A stretch of 8,878 nt of DNA from Rhodanobacteraceae bacterium (GTDB lineage Bacteria; Pseudomonadota; Gammaproteobacteria; Xanthomonadales; Rhodanobacteraceae). The position numbers and the translations under genes are program-made. Positions 1 through 6,011 of this stretch are shown here, piece after piece; positions within the stretch are counted from its first letter, which is position 1, and each line of letters begins with the position of its first letter. The DNA is taken from contig JAICIW010000064.1 in the NCBI GenBank assembly GCA_025928735.1, forward strand, positions 1 through 8,878, read 5' to 3'. The notes under the pieces were generated by a model, which worked only from the letters and a program-made list of their open reading frames with translations, did not search any database and was not told the origin of the DNA.

Positions 1-493
1 CATCGAACGGGTGGACGAACGTGAAGCCGTGCTCGGCCTGAATGCGCGTCGCGGCGGCTTGGGCATCGCTGTACGAGTCGCCGGTGAGTACCACGTCGAC
101 AAACGCGCCACCCAAGCGGCGCACGGCGTCGACCTTCACTTCGGGCGCGGTGACCGGCATCACGATCACCGCGCGAATGCCGAGCTTGGCTGCGGCCAGC
201 GCCACGCCTTGGGCGTGGTTCCCGGCGGATGCCGCGATCACGCCGCGCGCGCGCTGCGCTGCATCCAGCCGCACCATGCGGTTGTAGGCGCCGCGCAGCT
301 TGAACGAAAACACCGGCTGCTGGTCCTCGCGTTTCAGCAACACGCGTGCGCCGATTCGTGCAGACAGCAACGGCGCTTCGTCCAACGCGGTTTCGTGCGC
401 CACGTCGTAAACGCGTGCAGTGCGCGCGCGGTCCAGCAGTTCGCGATCGAGTTCGCTCGAACCCGGCGCGACACGCGCAACTCGCGCGTTCAT
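1..493 (-). CDS. ilvA: Threonine ammonia-lyase (threonine dehydratase), partial, 3' end beyond window
   Basis: PLP-dependent cytosolic enzyme that deaminates L-threonine to 2-oxobutanoate, the committed entry step to isoleucine. Only the first 164 codons are in the window; the C-terminal part lies off the left edge. My translation shows RVYDVAHET near residues 27-35, LKRED at 53-57, the PLP-lysine motif FSFKLRGAYN with Lys65, and the phosphate-binding motif SAGNHAQG at 89-96, all hallmarks of fold-type II threonine dehydratases. The start ATG overlaps the TGA of the upstream ACT-domain gene in an ATGA. No Shine-Dalgarno-like purine run precedes it, so initiation probably depends on coupling to ilvM translation. 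Whether it has the C-terminal regulatory domain of feedback-inhibited IlvA, or is a short catabolic-type enzyme, cannot be seen. The operon context favours the biosynthetic role. Confidence 0.93.
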   Translation of the reverse strand, partial: MNARVARVAPGSSELDRELLDRARTARVYDVAHETALDEAPLLSARIGARVLLKREDQQPVFSFKLRGAYNRMVRLDAAQRARGVIAASAGNHAQGVALAAAKLGIRAVIVMPVTAPEVKVDAVRRLGGAFVDVVLTGDSYSDAQAAATRIQAEHGFTFVHPFD

Positions 494-771
494 GCAGGCA
501 GTGCGACCGCGAACCGGGCCTCGTCGCGGCTGCCGATCAGCGACAGGCTGTTGGCGTCCAGCACGTCCACCAGTTTGCGCAACTGGCGCAGGATCTGTTC
601 CAGCGTGTTGGCATCGCCGTGCATCACCAACGTGATCTGCGACACCTCGGGGTCGTGGGTGGCCGCCACCGTGAGCGCGTCGATGTTGCAATGGCGCGCG
701 GCAAACAGCCCGGCCACGCGTACCAACGCACCGGATTCATTCTGCAGCAGGATCGACAGCGTGTGTTTCAT
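490..771 (-). CDS. ilvM: Acetolactate synthase small (regulatory) subunit, short ACT-domain form
   Basis: A 93-residue protein that is essentially one ACT domain. The N-terminus HTLSILLQNESGALVRVAGLF has the standard beta-alpha start of AHAS small subunits, with the glycine turn at residue 14 (NESGAL) and NIDALTVAAT around 29-38. These domains bind and activate the large subunit and often bind valine. At 93 residues it is close to IlvM of AHAS II (about 87) and much shorter than IlvN/IlvH-type subunits with a second domain (about 160). The sequence is nevertheless closer to the IlvH N-terminus. It follows ilvG after 25 bases, with a purine-rich RBS (GAGAGG) about 6 bases before the ATG. Its stop overlaps the ilvA start. 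The symbol ilvM is chosen for size and position; ilvH-like is the alternative. Confidence 0.92.
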   Translation of the reverse strand: MKHTLSILLQNESGALVRVAGLFAARHCNIDALTVAATHDPEVSQITLVMHGDANTLEQILRQLRKLVDVLDANSLSLIGSRDEARFAVALPA

Positions 772-786
772 GGCAACCTCTCTCGC
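769..786 (-). promoter_or_regulatory. Ribosome binding site of ilvM
   Basis: On the minus strand the bases before the ATG at 771 read GAGAGG followed by a six-base spacer. This supports the chosen start and independent re-initiation after the ilvG stop, 25 bases upstream. Confidence 0.6.
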
Positions 787-796
787 GTCGCGAAGT

Positions 797-2656
797 TCAA
801 AACATGTCGGTGGTTTCTTTGTCGGTGACCGCGGGTGACGCGCGCGACGCGATGAATTCGCCCGTGATCATCTGCCCATAGCTCGCGCCCGGACCGACCA
901 TCGGATACACGCCGGCATCGGGGTCGATCATTATTTCCAGGAATGCGGGACCGTCGTGCGCGAGAAACTCGGCGACGGTGGCTTCGAGGTCCTCCTTGCG
1001 CGCCAACCGACGCGCCCAGTCGAAGCCGTCGGCTTCGGCGGCCTTGATGAAGTCCTTGCGATGCAGGCTTTTGTCGGTGGCTGCGAAGCGGTGGCCGAAG
1101 TACAGCTTCTGCCATTGCCGCACCATCCCGTCGCCCCGGTTGTTCAGCACCACGATCTTCAGCGGCAGCCCGTACGTGGTGACGGTTTCCATCTCGCCGA
1201 GATTCATGCGGATGCTGCCGTCGCCGTCGAGGTCGATCACCAGTGCATCGGGCCGCGCGAACTGCGCGCCGATCGCGGCGGGCAGGCCAAAGCCCATCGT
1301 GCCCATCGAACCCGATGTGAGCCAATCCCGCGGCGCGCGAAAATCGAAATACTGCGCTGCCCACATCTGGTGCTGGCCGACACCGGTGCTGACGATGGCA
1401 CGGCCCCGCGCGTGTCGGTTGAGCGCTTCGATCACCGCCTGCGGCTGGATGTTTTCGCTGCCGTGGTCGTAGGCCATCGCATGGGCACGTTTCAGTTGCG
1501 TGATGTGCGCGTGCCAATCGTCGAGCTGCAACGCGGCGCCATGTACCTTGCCGTACCGCGTCAACCGTTCCAGTGCCGCGGCCAACGGGCCGACGTGCTG
1601 CCAGTGGACCTGCTTCACCTTGCCGATTTCGGCAGGATCGATGTCGATCTGCGCGATGAATTTCGCCCGCGGCGCAAACTTTTCCGGCACGCCGGCCACG
1701 CGATCGTCGAAACGCGCGCCCAGCGCGAGCAGGCAATCGCAGTCGTCCACGGCGTAGTTCGCATACGCAGTCCCGTGCATGCCGAGCATGTGCAGCGACA
1801 GCGGATGGGTGGTGTCGAAGCCGCCGAGTCCCATCAACGTGGTCGTCACCGGCACGCCGAACGCGTCGACGAATGCGCGCAGCGCGCGCGCGGCATCGCC
1901 GCGGATTACGCCGCCACCGGCGTAGATCAACGGTCGCCTTGCTTGCGCGAGCGCAGCGAAGAATCGCGCGCAGGCGTCGTCATCGAGACGTGCGTGCTCG
2001 ATGGCATGCAGGCGTTGGCGGTAACCCGGAATCGGCAAGCGACCTGCACCGTCGAAACGCAGCTTCGCGTTTTGCACGTTCTTCGGGATGTCCACCACCA
2101 CGGGGCCGGGACGGCCGCTGCGCGCGATCTCGAACGCGGTGCGCAGCGTGGCTTCCAGCCGGCCGGGCTCGGTGACCAGGAACACGTGCTTGGCGCAGGC
2201 GCCCATGATGTTGCTGACCGGCGCTTCCTGGAACGCATCGCTGCCGAGCGACGACGTTGGCACCTGTCCCGTGATCGCGACCATCGGCACCGAATCTGCC
2301 ATGGCGTCGCGGATCGGCGTCACCAGGTTGGTCGCACCGGGACCGGAGGTGACGATCGCGACGCCGACCTTGCCCGAGGCGCGCGCGTAGCCCGAGGCCA
2401 TGAACCCCGCGCCCTGTTCGTTCGCGGGCACCACCAGCGGCATCGGCTCGCGCCCATTGCTGCGTGGATGTTCGGCGTTGTAGCGGAACACCGCGTCGTA
2501 CACCGGCAGTATCGCGCCGCCGGAATAACCGAACAGCACGTCACAGCCTTCGTCCGCCAGTACCTGCACCACCACGTCCGCGCCGCTCATCGATCGGTCT
2601 GCGAGTGGGTGGATGTTGGTATCTGCGGCGAGGGCAGCTTGCGAAGTAGTGGTCAC
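797..2656 (-). CDS. ilvG: Acetolactate (acetohydroxyacid) synthase, large catalytic subunit
   Basis: ThDP-, Mg- and FAD-dependent enzyme that condenses two pyruvates to acetolactate, or pyruvate with 2-oxobutanoate to acetohydroxybutyrate. From the GTG at 2656 it is 619 residues. The N-terminal ThDP (PYR) domain has FGYSGGAILPVYDA (43-56) and catalytic Glu80 in ANEQGAG. SGPGATN is at 104-110, and AFQEAPVS (141-148) is typical of AHAS. The central FAD domain contains ARFDDRV (314-320). The C-terminal PP domain has GDGS (478-481) and NN (505-506), followed by DGMVRQWQ. Instead of the usual GYPGG and HEQGA it has GYSGG and NEQGA, placing it in a divergent AHAS large-subunit branch. The start is uncertain. 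GTG 2656 has a weak GGGA upstream; ATG at 2590 (MSGADVVV, 597 residues) aligns with the E. coli IlvG start but has no visible RBS. An ATG-like extension to 2893 would run back through the repeat and the VOC gene and is rejected. ilvB would be an equally fair symbol. Confidence 0.95.
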   Translation of the reverse strand: MTTTSQAALAADTNIHPLADRSMSGADVVVQVLADEGCDVLFGYSGGAILPVYDAVFRYNAEHPRSNGREPMPLVVPANEQGAGFMASGYARASGKVGVAIVTSGPGATNLVTPIRDAMADSVPMVAITGQVPTSSLGSDAFQEAPVSNIMGACAKHVFLVTEPGRLEATLRTAFEIARSGRPGPVVVDIPKNVQNAKLRFDGAGRLPIPGYRQRLHAIEHARLDDDACARFFAALAQARRPLIYAGGGVIRGDAARALRAFVDAFGVPVTTTLMGLGGFDTTHPLSLHMLGMHGTAYANYAVDDCDCLLALGARFDDRVAGVPEKFAPRAKFIAQIDIDPAEIGKVKQVHWQHVGPLAAALERLTRYGKVHGAALQLDDWHAHITQLKRAHAMAYDHGSENIQPQAVIEALNRHARGRAIVSTGVGQHQMWAAQYFDFRAPRDWLTSGSMGTMGFGLPAAIGAQFARPDALVIDLDGDGSIRMNLGEMETVTTYGLPLKIVVLNNRGDGMVRQWQKLYFGHRFAATDKSLHRKDFIKAAEADGFDWARRLARKEDLEATVAEFLAHDGPAFLEIMIDPDAGVYPMVGPGASYGQMITGEFIASRASPAVTDKETTDMF

Positions 2657-2675
2657 GATGGTTCCCGAAGAAAGG

Positions 2676-2706
2676 CACTGGATCCCGGCCTTCGCCGGGA
2701 TGACGG
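2676..2706. repeat. Dispersed palindromic repeat (VIPAKAGIQ type)
   Basis: An 8-bp perfect inverted repeat (2682-2689 with 2694-2701, arms ATCCCGGC/GCCGGGAT) encloses a 4-base loop. Flanking TGACGG and CACTGGATCC match the ubiquitous intergenic element whose translation reads VIPAKAGIQ. It lies in the gap between the VOC gene and ilvG, about 20 bases upstream of the GTG start. There is no following T-run on the minus strand, so it does not look like a classical intrinsic terminator. The family assignment rests on recognition of the sequence, not on a search. Confidence 0.75.
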
Positions 2707-2727
2707 GACGATGAAGCTGTCCCGTCA
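2701..2727 (-). repeat. 9-bp inverted repeat overlapping the VOC stop codon
   Basis: Arms 2701-2709 (TGACGGGAC) and 2719-2727 (GTCCCGTCA) are perfectly complementary around a 9-base loop. The TGA stop of the VOC gene (2727-2725) is the outermost part of one arm. The opposite arm shares its last base with the stem of the neighbouring VIPAKAGIQ-type repeat, so the two hairpins are adjacent or mutually exclusive in the mRNA. Confidence 0.7.
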
Positions 2728-3066
2728 GTTGCGGATCAGTTCGTCGTCGCCGGGCGCGTAGCACGGCACCCCGTAGGCCGTCGCCATGCGCAGGTCGTGC
2801 GCGAGCGTGGAGAATTGCTCCCATGGAATGCCGTTGACGTCGGTGTCGCGCGTGACGTCGTGCGTCTCGTCGTCGAGAAAACCCATGCGGCACAACTTGC
2901 CCGGCTGTTCCGGCTCACGGCAGATCGAGAAGTTCAACAGTTCCGTGCGCCACAGCGCGTACGCGCCATCGACCACCACCTGCGGCGGTTGGCCGAGGCG
3001 CGCGCTGTAGTCCTTGATGGACGCATCGAGATCGGCGACGGCCAAGGCGATATGGAAACGTTTCAT
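2725..3066 (-). CDS. Small VOC (glyoxalase/bleomycin-resistance fold) protein, function unknown
   Basis: A 113-residue protein with the start of a vicinal-oxygen-chelate fold: MKRFHIALAVADLDASIKDY then ARLGQPP, a first beta strand, and a helix ending in the typical YS.RLG turn. A second strand pair follows (ALWRTELLNFSI, 37-48). The length suits one pair of beta-alpha-beta-beta-beta modules (about 1-50 and 55-105). The N-terminal half resembles ArsI/CadI-type VOC proteins. His5 fits the first metal ligand, but the equivalent of the second-module histidine appears to be Arg60 (LCRMGF), and no clear C-terminal glutamate ligand is visible, so metal catalysis is doubtful. It sits 33 bases after ilvC and before ilvG, with GAGG about 6 bases before its ATG. 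The substrate is unknown. The operon position suggests a role linked to acetohydroxyacid metabolism, but this is inference. Confidence 0.8.
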   Translation of the reverse strand: MKRFHIALAVADLDASIKDYSARLGQPPQVVVDGAYALWRTELLNFSICREPEQPGKLCRMGFLDDETHDVTRDTDVNGIPWEQFSTLAHDLRMATAYGVPCYAPGDDELIRN

Positions 3067-3099
3067 GACGAACCTCGTTGCTCGTGTGATTGCCGGCGA

Positions 3100-4143
3100 T
3101 CAGCCGACCCGTTTGAAAGGTGTGACCAGGGGCGTAACCGTGTCGGCTGCCACGGCGGATTGCGTCTCGGCCGGTTGCAGCCAGGGCATGCGCGCGCGCA
3201 GCTTCTTGCCGACCTGTTCGACCGGATGATCGAGATCGGCTTGACGGAAGCGCTTGTAGTTGGGCAGGCCCGCCGCGTATTCGGTGATCCAGTTACGCGC
3301 GAAGGTGCCGTCCTGGATCTCGCGCAGGACGTCCTGCATGCGCGCCTTCACGCCGGCGTCGACCACGCGCGAACCGCTGACGAAATCGCCGTACTGCGCC
3401 GTTTCGGAGACGAACTCCAGCATCTTCGTGATGCCGCCTTCGTAGAAAAGGTCGACGATCAGCTTCAGCTCGTGCAGCACTTCGTAGTACGCGATCTCCG
3501 GCTGGTAACCGGCTTCGACCAGCGTCTCGAAACCGGCCTGCACCAATGCGCTGGCGCCGCCGCACAACACGGCCTGCTCGCCGAACAAATCGGTTTCGGT
3601 TTCCTCCTTGAAGTCGGTGCGGATCAGCATCGCGCGGCCGCCGCCGATGCCGTCGGCGTAGGCCCGTGCCCGCGCCTCGGCGTGGCCGCTGGCATCCTGC
3701 TGCACGGCGAACAGGCACGGCACGCCGCGCCCGCGCGCGTACTCGCTGCGCACCAGCGCGCCGGGACCCTTGGGCGCCACCATCACGACATCGATGTCGC
3801 TGCGCGGCTCGATCTGCTTGAAATGCACGTTGAACCCGTGCGCGAACAGCAGCGCCGCGCCGGGTTTCAGGTTCGGCTCGATGGCGTCGCGATACAACGC
3901 CGGCTGCACCATGTCGGGTGTCAGCACGGCAACGAGATCGGCGTCGCGCACCGCGTCGGCGGGCTCCACCACGGCAAAGCCTTCGTCTTCCGCGCGCTGC
4001 CACGACCCACCATTCCGGCGCAGGCCGACCACGACGTCGAGCCCCGAATCGCGGAGGTTCAACGCGTGCGCGCGACCCTGGCTGCCGTAACCGAGCACGG
4101 CGATGCGGGATTGGGCGAGGGAATGGCTGGCTTGCGGATTCAT
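3100..4143 (-). CDS. ilvC: Ketol-acid reductoisomerase (class I, short form)
   Basis: Mg- and NAD(P)H-dependent enzyme that isomerises and reduces acetolactate and acetohydroxybutyrate to the dihydroxy acids. The 347 residues match class I KARI. The N-terminal Rossmann domain has GYGSQG (18-23) and the cofactor loop LRRNGGSW (41-48). FAHG has His102 and APKGPG has Lys125. The knotted helical domain carries DLFGEQ with metal ligands Asp185 and Glu189, YYEVLHE with Glu221 and Glu225, and SET with Ser246. Spacing between these residues agrees with known class I enzymes. The variant APKGPGALVR, where many enzymes have a histidine after PGP-G, matches the Xanthomonas type as I recall it. The ATG overlaps the ilvD TGA and is preceded by AAGGAG with a 7-base spacer, encoded inside the ilvD reading frame. 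Confidence 0.97.
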   Translation of the reverse strand: MNPQASHSLAQSRIAVLGYGSQGRAHALNLRDSGLDVVVGLRRNGGSWQRAEDEGFAVVEPADAVRDADLVAVLTPDMVQPALYRDAIEPNLKPGAALLFAHGFNVHFKQIEPRSDIDVVMVAPKGPGALVRSEYARGRGVPCLFAVQQDASGHAEARARAYADGIGGGRAMLIRTDFKEETETDLFGEQAVLCGGASALVQAGFETLVEAGYQPEIAYYEVLHELKLIVDLFYEGGITKMLEFVSETAQYGDFVSGSRVVDAGVKARMQDVLREIQDGTFARNWITEYAAGLPNYKRFRQADLDHPVEQVGKKLRARMPWLQPAETQSAVAADTVTPLVTPFKRVG

Positions 4144-5954
4144 GCGGGTTCTCCTTGGTGAACCCCTCTCCCGTCTGGAGAGGGGTTGGGGTGAGGGTTC
4201 GGCGAAGTCGAGGGGGTGGGTGAGATCGGACCCTCATCCGGCCCTTCGGGCGGGAAAAGACGGCCCTGCGGGCCCCTTCTCCCGGAGGGAGAAGGGAACA
4301 ACGAATGGCTGCCGGGTTGGGTGACGGCGCCTTCGGAAGCCGAGCCGACCAGATAGGCGTACTTCGCAAGCGCGCCGCGTGTGACTTTCGCCTCGGGTGG
4401 CTGCCAACTGGTGCGTCGGCTTTCCAGATCGGCGCTGGTCGAGAGTTCACGGAGTGCCGCGTCGATGCGGATCGGATCGCCGTCTCGCAGCAGCGCGAGC
4501 GGTCCGCCGCGCGCGGCTTCCGGCGCGACGTGTCCGACCATGAAGCCGTGCGTCGCGCCGGAAAAACGCCCGTCGGTGATCAGCGCCACGTCGTTGCCGA
4601 GTCCGCGTCCGATCAGCGCGGCGGTCACTCCGAGCATTTCGCGCATGCCGGGTCCGCCGGCCGGTCCCTCGTTGCGAATCACCATCACGTCGCCGGCCTG
4701 GATGCGGCCGGCCTGCACGGCGGCGAAGGCATCTTCCTCGCACTCGAACACGCGCGCGCTGCCTTCGAAGCGGCCGCCCGCGCGCGGAATCTTCAGCACG
4801 CAACCTTCCGGCGCGAGGTTGCCGTAAAGAATCGAATACCCGCCGCGCGGTTTCAGCGGCGAGGCGACCGGATGCACCACGTCCTGTGTTGCAGCTTGCG
4901 GGGCCGCGGCGGTTTCCGCGAACAGGCTGCGGCCAGTGACGGTGAGCGCGTCGTCCAGCATGCCGGCCGCGATCAGTTCCTTCGCGACGCGCGCGACGCC
5001 GCCCGCGCCGAACAGTTCCACCGCCGTGTAGCGGCCGCCGGGCAGAAGATCCGCGATCACCGGCGTGTCGGCCGAGGCGGGTTCGAAATCCTCGAGTGTC
5101 CAGTCGACGCCGGCTTCGCGCGCGATCGCCAGCATGTGCAGCACCGCGTTGGTGGAACCCGCGGTCGCGGCGACCATGCGCGCGGCGTTGCGGAACGCGG
5201 TGCGGCTCAGCAGGTCCAGTGGTTTGCGGTCCGCCGCAAGGCACTCCATTACCAGCTCGCCGCAGCGGAATGCGGCCGCATTCTTGGCCGGATGCGTCGC
5301 GGGAATGTCGTTCAAACCCATCGGCGACAAGCCCAGCGTGGTCAGCACCATCGCCATGGTGTTGGCGGTGAACTGGCCGCCGCAGGCGCCCGCGCCGCAG
5401 CAGGCATCACGTTCGACGCTCGCGAGTTCCGTGTCGTCGATCTTGCCCGCGCCGTGCGCGCCGACCGCCTCGAACACCTGCTGGATCGTGATCGGATGAT
5501 TTTTGTGCGTGCCGTGCGCGATCGTGCCGCCGTACAGCGCGACGCTCGGAAGGTTCAGCCGCGCCATTGCCATCGCCGCGGCGGGAATGGTCTTGTCGCA
5601 GCCGCACAGCACCACCATCGCGTCGATCGAATGGCTGGCCACGGCCGCTTCGATCGAATCGGCGATGATCTCGCGGCTCACCAGCGAGTAGCGCATGCCC
5701 GGCGTGCCCATCGCCATGCCATCGGTCACGGCGATGGTGTTGAACTCCACCGGCGTGCCGCCTGCCATGCGGATGCCGGTGGCGGCATGCCGCGCGAGGT
5801 CGCGCAGGCCCATGTTGCAGGGGCTCACATCGGACCAGGTGTGCACCACCGCGACCAGCGGTTTCCTGATGGCGTCGTCGTCGAGCCCGGTCGCGCGCAT
5901 CATCGCGCGTGCGGGTGCGCGGTCGGGACCGCTTTTCATGATGTCACTGCGCAT
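4140..5954 (-). CDS. ilvD: Dihydroxy-acid dehydratase with repeat-derived C-terminal extension
   Basis: Fe-S enzyme that dehydrates 2,3-dihydroxy acids to the 2-oxo acids, precursors of valine, leucine and isoleucine. The frame gives 604 residues. Residues 1-546 are a complete DHAD: PCNMGLRD (Cys46), CGCDK (Cys119, Lys121), DACCGAGACGG (Cys185/186/191), GSTNAVLH (266-273), MREM (Glu439) and GRFSGATHG with the catalytic Ser465. The GAGACGG arrangement is that of the [2Fe-2S] DHAD group. The usual CPGAG is CCGAG here, and the usual CDK..PG reads CDKTIPA. After GAVTQ (546) the frame runs 58 more residues, rich in Pro, Gly and Ser, through palindromic repeats to a TGA overlapping the ilvC ATG. 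I infer the ancestral protein ended near 546-550. The start at 5954 aligns with the family N-terminus (MRSD...); GGGA 6 bases upstream is a weak RBS. Confidence 0.95.
   Translation of the reverse strand: MRSDIMKSGPDRAPARAMMRATGLDDDAIRKPLVAVVHTWSDVSPCNMGLRDLARHAATGIRMAGGTPVEFNTIAVTDGMAMGTPGMRYSLVSREIIADSIEAAVASHSIDAMVVLCGCDKTIPAAAMAMARLNLPSVALYGGTIAHGTHKNHPITIQQVFEAVGAHGAGKIDDTELASVERDACCGAGACGGQFTANTMAMVLTTLGLSPMGLNDIPATHPAKNAAAFRCGELVMECLAADRKPLDLLSRTAFRNAARMVAATAGSTNAVLHMLAIAREAGVDWTLEDFEPASADTPVIADLLPGGRYTAVELFGAGGVARVAKELIAAGMLDDALTVTGRSLFAETAAAPQAATQDVVHPVASPLKPRGGYSILYGNLAPEGCVLKIPRAGGRFEGSARVFECEEDAFAAVQAGRIQAGDVMVIRNEGPAGGPGMREMLGVTAALIGRGLGNDVALITDGRFSGATHGFMVGHVAPEAARGGPLALLRDGDPIRIDAALRELSTSADLESRRTSWQPPEAKVTRGALAKYAYLVGSASEGAVTQPGSHSLFPSPSGRRGPQGRLFPPEGPDEGPISPTPSTSPNPHPNPSPDGRGVHQGEPA
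4141..4156 (-). promoter_or_regulatory. Ribosome binding site of ilvC inside the ilvD 3' end
   Basis: The minus strand reads AAGGAG, seven bases, then ATG at 4143. The same bases encode the last residues of the ilvD frame (HQGEPA), just downstream of a strong hairpin. This is the strongest SD-like sequence seen in the window. Confidence 0.7.
4161..4187. repeat. 11-bp perfect inverted repeat before ilvC
   Basis: Arms 4161-4171 (AACCCCTCTCC) and 4177-4187 (GGAGAGGGGTT) surround a 5-base loop. With the following TTGGGGTGAGGG it is the dispersed unit whose translation reads NPHPNPSP. It forms a very stable hairpin about 17 bases upstream of the ilvC start, within the ilvD frame. No T-run follows on the minus strand. 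Confidence 0.8.
4231..4297. repeat. Second, multi-stem dispersed repeat in the ilvD tail
   Basis: Three small stems lie in a row: GCCC/GGGC at 4241-4251, GGCCC/GGGCC at 4262-4274, and a 10-bp perfect pair CCCTTCTCCC/GGGAGAAGGG (4274-4283 with 4287-4296) around a 3-base loop. CCCTCA at 4231-4236 also pairs with TGAGGG at 4192-4197 of the neighbouring element, so the two units may fold as one composite structure. The stretch encodes the low-complexity extension of IlvD and has the composition of an intergenic repeat, not of a conserved enzyme. Confidence 0.75.
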
Positions 5955-6011
5955 GGCGATTCCCGGTTGGATAGGTGGGGATGCGTGTTGCGCACGCGCG
6001 GAGAGTGCAGG
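5955..6011 (-). other. 57-base gap between leuB and ilvD
   Basis: This is the only sizeable gap between the leu and ilv halves. It contains a short inverted repeat, GCGTG (5983-5987) with CACGC (5993-5997). I see no convincing promoter or intrinsic terminator, so readthrough from leuB into ilvD is likely. Confidence 0.4.

Noticed and set aside
11..838. 275-codon open frame on the plus strand
   Set aside because: Antisense to ilvA and ilvM, which both have clear family motifs.
2676..2727. Possible attachment site or IS end
   Set aside because: Only short palindromes are present; there is no transposase, target duplication or tRNA fragment nearby.
956..2761. 601-codon open frame on the plus strand
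   Set aside because: Antisense shadow of ilvG, whose ThDP and FAD motifs are unambiguous; the plus-strand product has no family features and runs into the repeat.
2657..2893. N-terminal extension of the AHAS frame to 2893
   Set aside because: It would overlap the VOC gene in another frame and translate the VIPAKAGIQ repeat; no homology to AHAS is seen upstream of about 2656.
2797..4161. 454-codon open frame on the plus strand
   Set aside because: Antisense to the VOC gene and ilvC across their whole length, with shadow-type composition.
4161..4297. Intrinsic transcription terminator between ilvD and ilvC
   Set aside because: The stems are strong but no U-run follows on the minus strand, and the ATGA overlap with a good RBS argues for continued transcription.
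3293..4450. 385-codon minus-strand frame overlapping ilvC and the repeats
   Set aside because: A frame-shifted shadow of ilvC; highly Arg-rich with no domain.
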